NCBI GenBank assembly: GCA_937924505.1
Contig: CALDSR010000012.1
Span: forward strand, 1-61,493
Direction: 5' to 3'
Origin: an uncultured Granulosicoccus sp.
GTDB taxonomy: Bacteria > Pseudomonadota > Gammaproteobacteria > Granulosicoccales > Granulosicoccaceae
Length of the DNA: 61,493 nucleotides
This document shows positions 1-8,304 of this stretch, piece by piece; the first letter of the stretch is position 1, and each line of letters opens with the position of its first letter. A program made the translations under genes and the position numbers. A model generated the notes under the pieces. That model searched no databases. It was not told the origin of the DNA and was given only the letters and a program-made list of their open reading frames with translations.

Positions 1-140
1 CGTTAAACAAATAATGAGCTCGCTGAACTACTTTGGTGTTCGTCCTGGGTAGAACGGCTAAAGCTAATGACGAAACTAAGCATGTAGTACCAAAGGCGGA
101 GTGCTTTCGGACGGGGGTTCAACTCCCCCCATCTCCACCA
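1..140 (+). ncRNA. ssrA: tmRNA (transfer-messenger RNA), 3' part
   Basis: This is the 3' part of tmRNA, which rescues stalled ribosomes by acting first as an alanine tRNA and then as a short mRNA. The sequence shows the conserved stretch ACTAAGCATGTAGTACC, then a T arm with GGTTCAACTCC in the loop, and an encoded CCA end at 138-140. The 5' half and the tag reading frame lie upstream of the window. The 3' end of tmRNA is a well-known integration site for genomic islands, and the degraded LysR fragment that follows fits that. Confidence is high for identity and 3' end. Confidence 0.95.
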
Positions 141-144
141 ATTC

Positions 145-182
145 GCCTGCAAGATATTGATTAGACTCTTTATCTTGCAGGC
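145..182 (+). terminator. Hairpin following tmRNA, probable terminator or processing stem
   Basis: A perfect 12-bp inverted repeat (GCCTGCAAGATA at 145-156, TATCTTGCAGGC at 171-182) encloses a 14-nt loop and starts 4 nt after the tmRNA CCA end. There is no clear U tract after it, so intrinsic termination is not certain. The position suggests it ends or protects the ssrA transcript. Confidence 0.5.
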
Positions 183-261
183 ATCATATAGAATTTGGGG
201 GGCTCTACGGCTCGGCTCTACCCAATTAACGGAAGATGGGCATTCATCCGCCCATCCCCAA

Positions 262-537
262 TTAACGTCTCGATGTGATGGTGACATTGCAATTCGTTTT
301 ACCCATAAACCAAATGAGCATTTCATTGCTAGGCGTCTGCCTGATTTTGTGGATGCAATTTACGCCTCACGGACTTATCTGAAAAAACATTGGGAAAATG
401 GGGCGCTCGTAGGCCCGGAATGGATTGGTTGGTCTGATACTGAGGTGTTCAAGACCAGAGTCAAAAAGACCCGGTTTTCGAAAGCCAAGATAGCGTGGAC
501 CATGCCGTCGATGCCTCTCCAAGTTGCAGGCTGTTGA
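262..537 (+). pseudogene. LysR-family regulator remnant (effector-binding domain only)
   Basis: The frame ending at 537 contains DGDIAIRFTHKP, then IARRL and AIYASRTYLKKH, then LVGPEWIGW. This is the usual signature of the LysR substrate-binding domain in the group that reads D(V/I)AIR...P...L..RRL...YAS..YL. The helix-turn-helix half is missing: upstream of about 262 the translation is unrelated and holds a hairpin (235-256) flanked by an 11-bp direct repeat, CCCAATTAACG, at 221-231 and 257-267. The C-terminal part of the domain is also missing. I read it as a degraded gene fragment left at the tmRNA integration hot spot. An expressed 126-residue protein starting at 157 is possible but unlikely. 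Confidence 0.6.
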
Positions 538-619
538 ATTTAATAACACGCGCCTTGACTGTTCTTGACGTGTTGAATTATGTCGGATATCAAATAGATG
601 TTCTTGGTCGAAAATAAAC

Positions 620-2140
620 CTAAGCCGCTCGCAAAAAGATATTTGAATTACTCAAGTTCCAGAATTGTTGGAACGTCGGGTGAGTCTGGTTGTCAGTGTG
701 CAGTTCCCCTGGCTCCAGCCAGTGATACTGGTCGGCGGCTGAACGTAGTTCCTGATTTTCGATGCGTAGCATCAGGTGATGGGCGGCGAGTTCGGAAGGG
801 TGGCTTAGCCCTGTCATGCTTAACGCTTTGGCCAGTTCTTTTAACGTATTTACATGGAAATTTGCAACGTCACGGTGTTGTTTGTCGTCGGTCAATAACT
901 TACCTGGTGCCGAGTTATCTGATGTAGCACCATCTTTAATTTTCCCCGGTTCAAAGAAACCTCCGGTCGTATGACATCCGTCCGCCCCCAATGAGAACGC
1001 TCGGGCGAGGTCAAATGCGTTGACGAGATTGCCGGCAATAATAATTTTGATTTTTTCTCGAATACCCAGCCCAAGAAGCGTGTTATGGACCAGCATCAGT
1101 CCATCGTGTGTGGATGTGCCCATGGGGTTGGCAGATACGAGTGCTGCGTCATCGTCTCCGCCTTCAGTTTCATCAATCGTAATGAAGTCGGGAAGTATAT
1201 TTCTTTCGCACATTGCCTTGGCGATGCTGAAAAAATCTGCGGGCTGGTTGATGCTCAACTTGATGCCAACCGGTTTTCCGCCGCTTAACGCTCTAGTTTG
1301 ATTGAGGAAGTTGATCAGCTCTATTGGCGTACCAATAGTGAAATGGCTGACAGGGTTTACATAATCCTTTCCTTCGGGTATGTCTCGCTCTACGGCAAAA
1401 TCTGGCCTGTCACCTTGAGAGAGTATGATTTCAACCATCTTGACGTGCTCTTTGGCCGCACGATCAGCGAATTTATTCGAGTCAAATTTACCGAATACGT
1501 TACGGTATCCAACGCAGTCGCTTTCAAGCTGCAAGATCTGATCGCCTCCGGCTAACTCATGAAATTCTGAAATTAGTCTCTCACCGTTGCCTTGCGCAAA
1601 GCCGCCCATGCGGAAGCCACGGTTCAAGGCTTTTGCAAATGTGGGTGACAAGGTTTCAATTGACATGCCGGAGACAATGAGAACCGAGCTGTCGTAGGGC
1701 TTTTCACAGGTATCGCCGCCGATTCGAACGCGAAAATCAGCATTGTCTACATGGATTGGGTAACTTGAATGATGCAGCCATTCTTTGGCGTTGTGGAGGG
1801 TGTTAATGGATGTCCCAAACGGATGGAACCCTTCGGTATTCCTGGCGCATCGGTAGGCAAGTTCACGTTGTTCTGGTGTGCAGGGATGCTGTATGTGATC
1901 ACTTTCGGTAAAGTATTGGCGTAACTCACGCCCTGTGCACTCGAGAAGATAAGCGGCACGTTGCTTTACGAGGGAAAGTGCTGAAGCCGATGAGCTGGTC
2001 TGGAGTAATTCGTAACTAGTGCCTGCAGATATAATGATACCTACCCCGGTCAGTACTGCGCCGACGGTTGGAATAAAATTCATTAGCCCGATACCGACCG
2101 GAATCAGCAATATGGCTGACAGGAGTGGAATATGACGCAT
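620..2140 (-). CDS. Membrane-anchored FMN-binding glutamate synthase-like protein, Fe-S cysteines absent
   Basis: 506 residues. Residues 1-45 form two hydrophobic segments, followed by a region like the family of short FMN-binding glutamate synthase proteins: HPFGT (107-110), RIGGDTCEKPY (139-149), SGMSIETLSP, LSGGKPVGIKL (285-295), and VHNTLLGLGIREKIKI. Relatives carry a conserved acidic-glycine motif EGGTGAAP; here it is EGGDDDAAL (326-334). They also carry the segment C..ARGF...GCIQ..CHTN.CPTG; here GADGCHTTGGFF (385-396) is followed by an unrelated short stretch, so the [3Fe-4S] ligands are gone. The fold is probably kept but glutamate synthase chemistry is doubtful. The start is supported by GGGGAGA 8 nt upstream. 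It is transcribed divergently from the flagellar operon and shares its control region. Confidence 0.8.
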   Translation of the reverse strand: MRHIPLLSAILLIPVGIGLMNFIPTVGAVLTGVGIIISAGTSYELLQTSSSASALSLVKQRAAYLLECTGRELRQYFTESDHIQHPCTPEQRELAYRCARNTEGFHPFGTSINTLHNAKEWLHHSSYPIHVDNADFRVRIGGDTCEKPYDSSVLIVSGMSIETLSPTFAKALNRGFRMGGFAQGNGERLISEFHELAGGDQILQLESDCVGYRNVFGKFDSNKFADRAAKEHVKMVEIILSQGDRPDFAVERDIPEGKDYVNPVSHFTIGTPIELINFLNQTRALSGGKPVGIKLSINQPADFFSIAKAMCERNILPDFITIDETEGGDDDAALVSANPMGTSTHDGLMLVHNTLLGLGIREKIKIIIAGNLVNAFDLARAFSLGADGCHTTGGFFEPGKIKDGATSDNSAPGKLLTDDKQHRDVANFHVNTLKELAKALSMTGLSHPSELAAHHLMLRIENQELRSAADQYHWLEPGELHTDNQTHPTFQQFWNLSNSNIFLRAA

Positions 2141-2403
2141 CGCTACGTCTCCCCGTCCAGGAATGCGATTGACATGGTTGCCAATAAAACGACGAATGTA
2201 ATCACCGGGCTTTGCCTAGCTGAAAAAATCATACTTGCTTTCATTTAGCGGGACTCGAAGGCGTGGTAGCAAGGCTCTGCTCGGGCGGACGCTCGGATGC
2301 AATATCCGGTTGCTTTGGGTGAGAACAATTGAACACTGCACGATCCCCCCGGTTATCGTCATTTTTAGATAAAGACTGATCGCTCTGGAGTTAGGTATTT
2401 CGT

Positions 2404-2424
2404 TGCATGTAACGGTTACATGCA
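2404..2424. promoter_or_regulatory. Perfect palindrome upstream of the fliE promoter, candidate operator
   Basis: Two 10-bp arms, TGCATGTAAC and GTTACATGCA, are separated by one G, giving a perfect 21-bp palindrome. Its centre (2414) lies about 64 bp upstream of the start predicted from the sigma-54-like element at 2452-2467, a usual distance for an enhancer-binding activator. It is about 270 bp upstream of the divergent gene at 620-2140. Its sequence does not look like published FleQ boxes, so the binding protein is unknown. Confidence 0.5.
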
Positions 2425-2451
2425 GCGCATGGCGAGTTTATACGTGTGTCG

Positions 2452-2467
2452 GGGCATGCGGTTTGCT
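2452..2467 (+). promoter_or_regulatory. Sigma-54 (-24/-12) type promoter of the fliE operon
   Basis: The sequence GGGCATGCGGTTTGCT matches the RpoN consensus TGGCAC-N5-TTGCW, with GG at 2453-2454 and GC at 2465-2466 separated by exactly 10 nt. The expected transcript start is near 2478, 24 nt ahead of the TTG start proposed for fliE. In Pseudomonas and Vibrio the fliEFGHIJ operon is sigma-54 dependent, driven by FleR/FlrC, which supports the reading. The -24 half matches less well than the -12 half. Confidence 0.55.
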
Positions 2468-2501
2468 CGAGAAACCTCGAATCGATCACACGGACAAGAC
2501 T

Positions 2502-2825
2502 TTGAACACCCCCATAGATACCAATGCATTGTTGGTGCAGTTGCGAACCATGGCGCAGGACGCCGGGATCCCGACAGCGGAGGTTGACAAGTCAGCAGAA
2601 TCCAGTGTTTTTGCTGATGCGTTAAAGGCTTCCTTGCAAGAAGTCAACACACGTGGCGGTGAAGCAAAATCGTTACGGGAATCATATGAACGAGGTGATC
2701 CGAATGTTGAATTGTCTGATGTCATGGTGTCCATGCAAAAGGCCCGGATTTCTTTTGAAGCAATGACTCAGGTGCGCAACAAGATGGTGTCTGCATATAA
2801 AGACATCATGAACATGCCGATCTAG
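2502..2825 (+). CDS. fliE: Flagellar hook-basal body junction protein FliE
   Basis: FliE joins the MS ring to the proximal rod and is the first rod substrate exported. The C-terminal part (ELSDVMVSMQKARISFEAMTQ followed by RNKMVSAYKDIMNMPI) is typical of the family. I prefer the TTG at 2502, giving 107 residues, the normal FliE length. The frame can be read back to 2403, but that would start upstream of the predicted sigma-54 transcript start and would add a cysteine-rich tail with no family counterpart. It is the first gene of the large fli operon and is followed 56 nt later by fliF. Identity is secure; the exact start is less so. Confidence 0.9.
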   Translation: MNTPIDTNALLVQLRTMAQDAGIPTAEVDKSAESSVFADALKASLQEVNTRGGEAKSLRESYERGDPNVELSDVMVSMQKARISFEAMTQVRNKMVSAYKDIMNMPI

Positions 2826-2881
2826 CGCGCAGGTAATCCATGTCATTCAACTATATTTATAACGTCGGAATCGGCTGATTA

Positions 2882-4561
2882 ATGAGCGAACTAGAAGACT
2901 CGAACGCATCACGATCGCCAATGCTGGGCGGTAATCCGGTGCTTAACTCGGTGAGCCGAACGCTTGCCGCGCCACAGGTCGGGGCCTTGTTGACGCTTGC
3001 CATGGCGTTAACCTTGGGCGTCGGCTTGATTATGTGGGCGCTTCGTCCGGAGTTTGTTCCGATCACCGAGCAGCAATCTCGTCAGGATGCCTTGCAGATC
3101 ATGGAAATGCTCAACTCGTCTGCGACGCCTTACAAGCTGGATCCGAATACAGGCTTGGTGCTGGTGCCAAAGGCACAAGCTGCGGAGATCAAACTGGGCT
3201 TGGCTGCGAGTGGTTTATTGCAGCGAGAATCGGTAGGTCTGGAAGTTTTGCAGCAGGAGTCCTCTTTGGGGACCAGTCACTTCACCGAAACCGCTCGATA
3301 TCAGCATGCGCTTGAAACGGAGCTGAGTCGCACGATCAGTAGTATGAGGAACGTTGAGTCCGCGCGCGTGCATCTCGCGTTACCTAAACAGTCAGTTTTT
3401 GTCCGAGATCGCGAGCAGGCCTCCGCCTCGGTAATGATAAAACCGCTGGCAGGCAGAGCGATAGAGGAAGAACAGGTGAACGCGGTAACCAATCTCGTCG
3501 CTTCCAGTATTCCTTATCTGCAAAGCGACCAGGTCACGATAGTCGATCAATGGGGCAGATTGCTATCGACAGGTGATGAAACCGGATCTGGTATCAATCG
3601 AGATCAATACCAGTACACACGGCGCCTTGAAAAGCTTTATTCGGACAGAATCGTTTCCTTATTGACCCCGGTTGTCGGAGCTGGGCGCGTGCGAGCCATC
3701 GTTACGGCTGAAATTGATTTTTCTATCAATGAGCGAACTGAAGAAAATTATAACCCCGACCCTTTGCAGCTTCGATCTGCCGAGTCCCAGCTGCAACGAA
3801 GGACAGGTGCGGCTGCGGCTGGGGTTCCCGGTGCATTGACGAATCAGCCGCCGGAAGCGGGAACAATCGACGAGGGTGTACCGGGCGAAGCCGGAGCTGC
3901 CGAGACGGTTAACGAAACCAGCAGTGAACTAAAGAACTATGAGCTCGACAAGACGATTACCCATACGCGTCAGTCGCCCGGTGGTGTCAGACGGCTAACG
4001 GCCGCTGTGATTATCGATGATCAGATCACAACGAACGAGGCGGGTGAAATCGTTCGAACCCCATTGGGTGACGAGGCGCTTGCTGAATACACGGCGCTTG
4101 CACGTGAAGCCATTGGTTTCGACGAGAACAGAGGCGACAGTGTGGTGCTGTTCAATCGTCCGTTCCAACCTGCCGAAGAAATACTTCCCATGGAGCCTCT
4201 GCCTATTTGGCAGCAGTCGTGGCTTTGGACCATGGTGAGACAAGTGATGATTGGCTTGTCAGTATTGCTGTTGATTCTATTAGTGGTGCGTCCGGCTTTC
4301 AAGAAGCTGGTCGCGCAAGAGGAGAGTCATGAGCTGCTGTCGAGCGATGCGGTCGACGGTGATGCTGAAGATGGCTCCGAAACTGAATCGTCAGCGAACA
4401 CAAACAATTCGCTCGACGACAAGGGATCCGCTGCGACAGCGTCTCTCGATTCACCTCCGGCGGTGTATGGAGACATTTTGAATATGGCTCGCGTCATGGC
4501 CGCTGAGGATCCGAAAAGAGTGGCGAAAGTGGTTAAGGATTGGGTCAAGGAAACATCATGA
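2882..4561 (+). CDS. fliF: Flagellar MS-ring protein FliF
   Basis: 559 residues. FliF forms the inner-membrane MS ring on which rod, C-ring and export gate assemble. Visible parts: an N-terminal membrane segment (about residues 33-54), the YscJ/FliF ring-building motifs (SALEGSELG-type region seen here as GLEVLQQESSLGTSHFTE; then RVHLALPKQSVF), a variable linker rich in Ala, Gly and Glu, a second membrane segment near residue 455 (VMIGLSVLLLILLVV), and a cytoplasmic tail ending MARVMAAEDPKRVAKVVKDW that binds FliG. The start ATG overlaps nothing and lies 56 nt after fliE. The stop overlaps the fliG start. Confidence 0.97.
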   Translation: MSELEDSNASRSPMLGGNPVLNSVSRTLAAPQVGALLTLAMALTLGVGLIMWALRPEFVPITEQQSRQDALQIMEMLNSSATPYKLDPNTGLVLVPKAQAAEIKLGLAASGLLQRESVGLEVLQQESSLGTSHFTETARYQHALETELSRTISSMRNVESARVHLALPKQSVFVRDREQASASVMIKPLAGRAIEEEQVNAVTNLVASSIPYLQSDQVTIVDQWGRLLSTGDETGSGINRDQYQYTRRLEKLYSDRIVSLLTPVVGAGRVRAIVTAEIDFSINERTEENYNPDPLQLRSAESQLQRRTGAAAAGVPGALTNQPPEAGTIDEGVPGEAGAAETVNETSSELKNYELDKTITHTRQSPGGVRRLTAAVIIDDQITTNEAGEIVRTPLGDEALAEYTALAREAIGFDENRGDSVVLFNRPFQPAEEILPMEPLPIWQQSWLWTMVRQVMIGLSVLLLILLVVRPAFKKLVAQEESHELLSSDAVDGDAEDGSETESSANTNNSLDDKGSAATASLDSPPAVYGDILNMARVMAAEDPKRVAKVVKDWVKETS

Positions 4562-5598
4562 GCGAAGCCGAAACCGAGAGCGATGAAAGTGCTGTGGAGG
4601 CTGAGCCTGAGCTGAGTGGTTCCTGTCAGGCCGCGATACTGCTGATGGCGCTTGGAGAGGAAGAAGCTGCCGAAATTCTCAAGCATATGAAACCCGAAGA
4701 AGTGCAAGCCCTGGGTGGAGCCATGACCGCGATAGATGGTGTCACGCAAGCTCAGATAAGCAATACGCTGGACAATTTTATGGGGCGTGTTGGTAAAGAA
4801 TCATCGTTAGGTATGGGGTCGGCAGAATACTTTAAATCTACCGTGACGAAAGCGCTTGGCAAAGACAAGGCAACCAGTGTGCTGTCGCAGATGGAACCGG
4901 CTGAGGATGACACTGCATTAGGCGAATTGCGCTGGATGAACCCTCGCATTGTGGCCAAAATCATTCGCAACGAACATCCACAGATTATCGCAACGGTACT
5001 CAGTCAATTGCCGCGCGAACAGGCGGGTGAAGTGTTGGACCGTCTTCCCGAGGATCAGCATCTTGATCTGGTTACCCGGATTTCCAAGCTCGACAAATTG
5101 CATCCCAGCGCCTTGGCTGATCTTGATGACATCATCAAAGGTCTGTTTGAAAATAATTCTGAAGTAGAGGTCAGTGGTGTTGGCGGCGTTAAGGTTGCGG
5201 CAGAAATACTCAATGGTGTTTCAAAGGAATCGGAAGATAAATTACTGGAAGCGATGGAAGCTGCCGACGCTGAACTTTGCGAGCAGATCAAGGAAGGTAT
5301 GTTCATATTTGAAAATCTCATGGCCTTGGATGATCGCGGCATGCAAACCTTGCTTAGAGAATTGTCGAATGAAAATCTTATTCTTGCACTCAAAGGTTCC
5401 TCGTCTGATCTGCAGGAAAAAATATTCCGCAATATGTCGTCTCGCGCCGCGGAGCTGTTGAGAGATGATCTCGAGTCCAAGGGACCGGTAAAACTCTCAG
5501 AAGTGGAAACCGCACAGAAAGAGATCCTCGGAGCGGCACAGGACTTGGCCGCTGACGGCAAGATCGCACTTGGCGGTAAGGGAGATGACTTTGTTTAG
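4558..5598 (+). CDS. fliG: Flagellar motor switch protein FliG
   Basis: 346 residues from the ATG at 4558, which overlaps the fliF stop as ATGA and is preceded by AAGGAAAC. FliG is the C-ring subunit that touches the stator. The N domain (AAILLMALGEEEAAEILKHM) binds FliF; the middle domain holds the EHPQ motif (IIRNEHPQIIATVLSQL) for FliM contact; the C domain carries the torque helix LDDRGMQTLLRE and the segment RNMSSRAAELLRDDLE, with the charged residues typical of functional FliG. Nothing is missing. Confidence 0.97.
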   Translation: MSEAETESDESAVEAEPELSGSCQAAILLMALGEEEAAEILKHMKPEEVQALGGAMTAIDGVTQAQISNTLDNFMGRVGKESSLGMGSAEYFKSTVTKALGKDKATSVLSQMEPAEDDTALGELRWMNPRIVAKIIRNEHPQIIATVLSQLPREQAGEVLDRLPEDQHLDLVTRISKLDKLHPSALADLDDIIKGLFENNSEVEVSGVGGVKVAAEILNGVSKESEDKLLEAMEAADAELCEQIKEGMFIFENLMALDDRGMQTLLRELSNENLILALKGSSSDLQEKIFRNMSSRAAELLRDDLESKGPVKLSEVETAQKEILGAAQDLAADGKIALGGKGDDFV

Positions 5599-6397
5599 AG
5601 TATTGACCGAAGAGGAATCCCGTTCGGTAAAGCGTTGGCAGGCGCCTGCGCTTAACGCCGCCGATCCGTCGTTAAAAGTAGTCAGTCACTCGAACTCGCG
5701 GCAATCGAGTGCTGCAGAGAACGCGGGTGATGCCGATGCGAAAGACGAAATACAAGATAATATCAAGCACGACACAAGATCTGATAGCCCGGTTGAATCT
5801 GATAGCTCGGTCGAACTTGATAATGAGTCCGCTGAGAAAACAAGTATTGAAGACACGTCAAGCAATGTCGCGGCGACGGCCAACATCTCAGCTGACATGC
5901 TCCAATCGAGCTACGATGAAGGCTATTCGGCTGGCTTTGCTGAGGGAAATGCCGCGGCCTATGAATCTGACAACCAAGGTCTCAGCAAGGTGCTGAAGAG
6001 TTTGTCCGAGCAGGAAGTACTGCGTAATGAAATGCTACTCGATGACATCATCGAATTGGTCAAAGTCACGACAGGGTTGCTATTAAAAAAAGAGATCAAA
6101 ACGGATGCGTCAATTCTCAAAGACTGGGTTGTTGAAGGATTGAGCAGGCTCCCGACTATGTCCACTACATCAACTGTTCATATGCATCCATTGGATGCCG
6201 ATCGCGTCAAACAGTTGGTTGATCCTGGCCTGGCGGAGAGGATTGTCGAAGACAGCAAATTGAATCGTGGTGACTGTCATATTGAAAACGGTGCATCGAC
6301 CGTCCGTGCAGGTGTTTACGAGCAAATATGTAGACTGACGTCGAATCAGACCTCGACTCAAACTTCTGATGATCATTCAGAGGTACAAGACGCGTGA
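5585..6397 (+). CDS. fliH: Flagellar export apparatus protein FliH
   Basis: 270 residues from the ATG at 5585, which overlaps the end of fliG by 14 nt. FliH regulates the FliI ATPase and docks it to the C-ring. The N-terminal third is acidic and low in complexity (repeated Asp/Ser/Glu), then comes the glycine-spaced helix SYDEGYSAGFAEGNAAA that is diagnostic of FliH/YscL, then a C-terminal domain with LKDWVVEGLSRLP and the sequence HPLDADRV. The gene overlaps fliI by 4 nt (GTGA), indicating coupled translation. Confidence 0.92.
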   Translation: MTLFRVLTEEESRSVKRWQAPALNAADPSLKVVSHSNSRQSSAAENAGDADAKDEIQDNIKHDTRSDSPVESDSSVELDNESAEKTSIEDTSSNVAATANISADMLQSSYDEGYSAGFAEGNAAAYESDNQGLSKVLKSLSEQEVLRNEMLLDDIIELVKVTTGLLLKKEIKTDASILKDWVVEGLSRLPTMSTTSTVHMHPLDADRVKQLVDPGLAERIVEDSKLNRGDCHIENGASTVRAGVYEQICRLTSNQTSTQTSDDHSEVQDA

Positions 6398-7755
6398 CAC
6401 TGACTCACGCAGATAACAAAATCGTGTTGAAACGCTTGCGAGATGGCCTTGCCGACTATGCACACTCGCTGGCGCTGCAAGAGTTGCCCGTTAACGGGCG
6501 TTTGGATCAGCTGATGGGTTTGACGCTAGTCGCCGATGGTTGTGAGGCTTCCTTAGGTGATCGATGCACGATCGAGGTTCCGGATGCATCGTCAGTGGAG
6601 GCTGAAGTTGTTGGATTCAACGGAAGACGAACTCTGTTGATGCCTACCGGGCCGATACAGGGATTGAGATCAAATGCTCGCGTCAGCCGCATTTCAACAT
6701 CGTTCAAAGCCCCGGTTGGCCACGCGCTGCTTGGCCGCGTTATCGATGCGAATGCTGAACCGTTGGACGGTCGCGGTCCTTTAAAATGTCCGCGTCACGG
6801 ATCATTGTCTGGTGCACCCGTAAATCCGTTAACTCGGCGCACGATCGATGAGCCATTCGATGTCGGTGTACGAGCGATCAATGGACTACTGACGCTCGGT
6901 CGTGGGCAACGGGTCGGCTTGATGGCCGGCAGTGGTGTCGGCAAGAGTTCATTGCTTGGGATGATGACGCAGCATTCCAGTGCAGATGTCACTGTCATTG
7001 CACTCATTGGCGAAAGAGGTCGGGAGGTGCAGGAGTTTGTCGCACAGACGCTGGGTGAAGCGGGCATGCGCAACGCTATTGTGGTTGCAGTCCCGGCCGA
7101 TCAACCGCCATTGTCCAGATTTCAGGGTGCTCTGTTGGCAACGACTATTGCCGAGAATTTTTGTCGCGAAGGAAAAGAGGTTTTGTTGTTGGTGGATTCC
7201 TTGACCCGATTTGCTCAGGCGCAACGAGAAATCGGGCTTGCAACGGGAGAGCCTCCAACGACCAAAGGCTATCCGCCATCGGTATTCGCGACATTGCCAC
7301 AATTGGTTGAACGCGCGGGTCGATTCAAATCTGGCGGATCTATCACCGGGATCTACACCGTGCTGGCCGAGGGCGATGACCAGAATGATCCCATCGTTGA
7401 CGCGGTGCGCGCCGTGCTGGATGGTCATATTGTACTGAGTCGATCGTTAAGCGAAGCGGCCCATTTTCCGGCAATTGATATTGGCGCCTCAGTCAGTCGA
7501 ATTCGTCGATCGATCACTAGCCGTGAGCATGATCTACTGATTCAGGAATGTCTCAAGCTTGCCGCCAGCTACCGTGCACAAGAGGACATGGTCAGAGTCG
7601 GTTTGTATCAGGAGGGGAGTGATCCGCAGCTGGATCGGGCCCTGGCCATCTGGCCGCTTTTAAGCAATTACCTTCAACAGGCTGCAGATGAAGGGGTTTC
7701 ATTGACCGAATCAACCGATCAGTTGCGTCAGTTACTGACATCGGCGCCCGATTAA
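6394..7755 (+). CDS. fliI: Flagellum-specific export ATPase FliI
   Basis: 453 residues, GTG start overlapping the fliH stop. FliI is the hexameric, F1-beta-like ATPase of the flagellar export apparatus. Walker A is GSGVGKS at 179-185, followed by IALIGERGREVQEF and the Walker B segment VLLLVDSLTRFAQAQREI. The strongly conserved EPPTTKGYPPSVFATLPQLVERAG stretch is intact. Length is normal for the family. An 87-nt gap separates it from fliJ. Confidence 0.97.
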   Translation: MTLTHADNKIVLKRLRDGLADYAHSLALQELPVNGRLDQLMGLTLVADGCEASLGDRCTIEVPDASSVEAEVVGFNGRRTLLMPTGPIQGLRSNARVSRISTSFKAPVGHALLGRVIDANAEPLDGRGPLKCPRHGSLSGAPVNPLTRRTIDEPFDVGVRAINGLLTLGRGQRVGLMAGSGVGKSSLLGMMTQHSSADVTVIALIGERGREVQEFVAQTLGEAGMRNAIVVAVPADQPPLSRFQGALLATTIAENFCREGKEVLLLVDSLTRFAQAQREIGLATGEPPTTKGYPPSVFATLPQLVERAGRFKSGGSITGIYTVLAEGDDQNDPIVDAVRAVLDGHIVLSRSLSEAAHFPAIDIGASVSRIRRSITSREHDLLIQECLKLAASYRAQEDMVRVGLYQEGSDPQLDRALAIWPLLSNYLQQAADEGVSLTESTDQLRQLLTSAPD

Positions 7756-7842
7756 CGGTTTCTTACTGTTAGTTCCTTTGATCTAGCTGTTCGCAGCGCT
7801 GGTTCTGCCGAAAAGAGTAGGGAGATTCGAGCGTGAACCAAA

Positions 7843-8304
7843 ATGCGAAAAAAGACTTTAGATGGACTGGTAAAGCTTGCTGATTGGCAAGCCACTGTTT
7901 CGCGACACTCATGGCAGAAGCAGCGGGATCTGCGTGATCAAGCCCTGAAGGAGCAGGCGGCGATTCAGCAATACATAGCCACTTATGACACGGTCGTCGC
8001 CGGAGATGAATGTGTGCCAACCATATTGGCGCATAAACGAACGTTTGTCAGCAAACTCTCAGATCAGTTGGCTCAGCTAGGTGAGCACGTCATTGAGTGC
8101 GGTAATCGACTCGACGAGGCCAGTGCCAAACATCGTTTGGACACCCAAAAAGTTGCCGCTTTGCGATTGATGCAAGAAGGCGAAATCGATAGAGCCGATT
8201 CCGTAGCACGGCGCCGTGAACAGGCTGAACAGGATGAAATAGCATCGCGATCAACTATCGCCGGCATTCGCACGATTGAGCCAAGAGGCTACGATCATGT
8301 CTGA
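7843..8304 (+). CDS. fliJ: Flagellar export chaperone/stalk protein FliJ
   Basis: 153 residues, predicted almost entirely helical, with the heptad and charge pattern of the FliJ antiparallel coiled coil that inserts into the FliI ring. Primary sequence similarity in this family is low, so the call leans on length, coiled coil and position between fliI and fliK. The 3' end overlaps the fliK start by 8 nt. Confidence 0.85.
   Translation: MRKKTLDGLVKLADWQATVSRHSWQKQRDLRDQALKEQAAIQQYIATYDTVVAGDECVPTILAHKRTFVSKLSDQLAQLGEHVIECGNRLDEASAKHRLDTQKVAALRLMQEGEIDRADSVARRREQAEQDEIASRSTIAGIRTIEPRGYDHV

Noticed and set aside
2403..2501. N-terminal extension of FliE starting at 2403
   Set aside because: It lies across the palindrome and sigma-54-like promoter, has no family counterpart and is rich in Cys and Trp.
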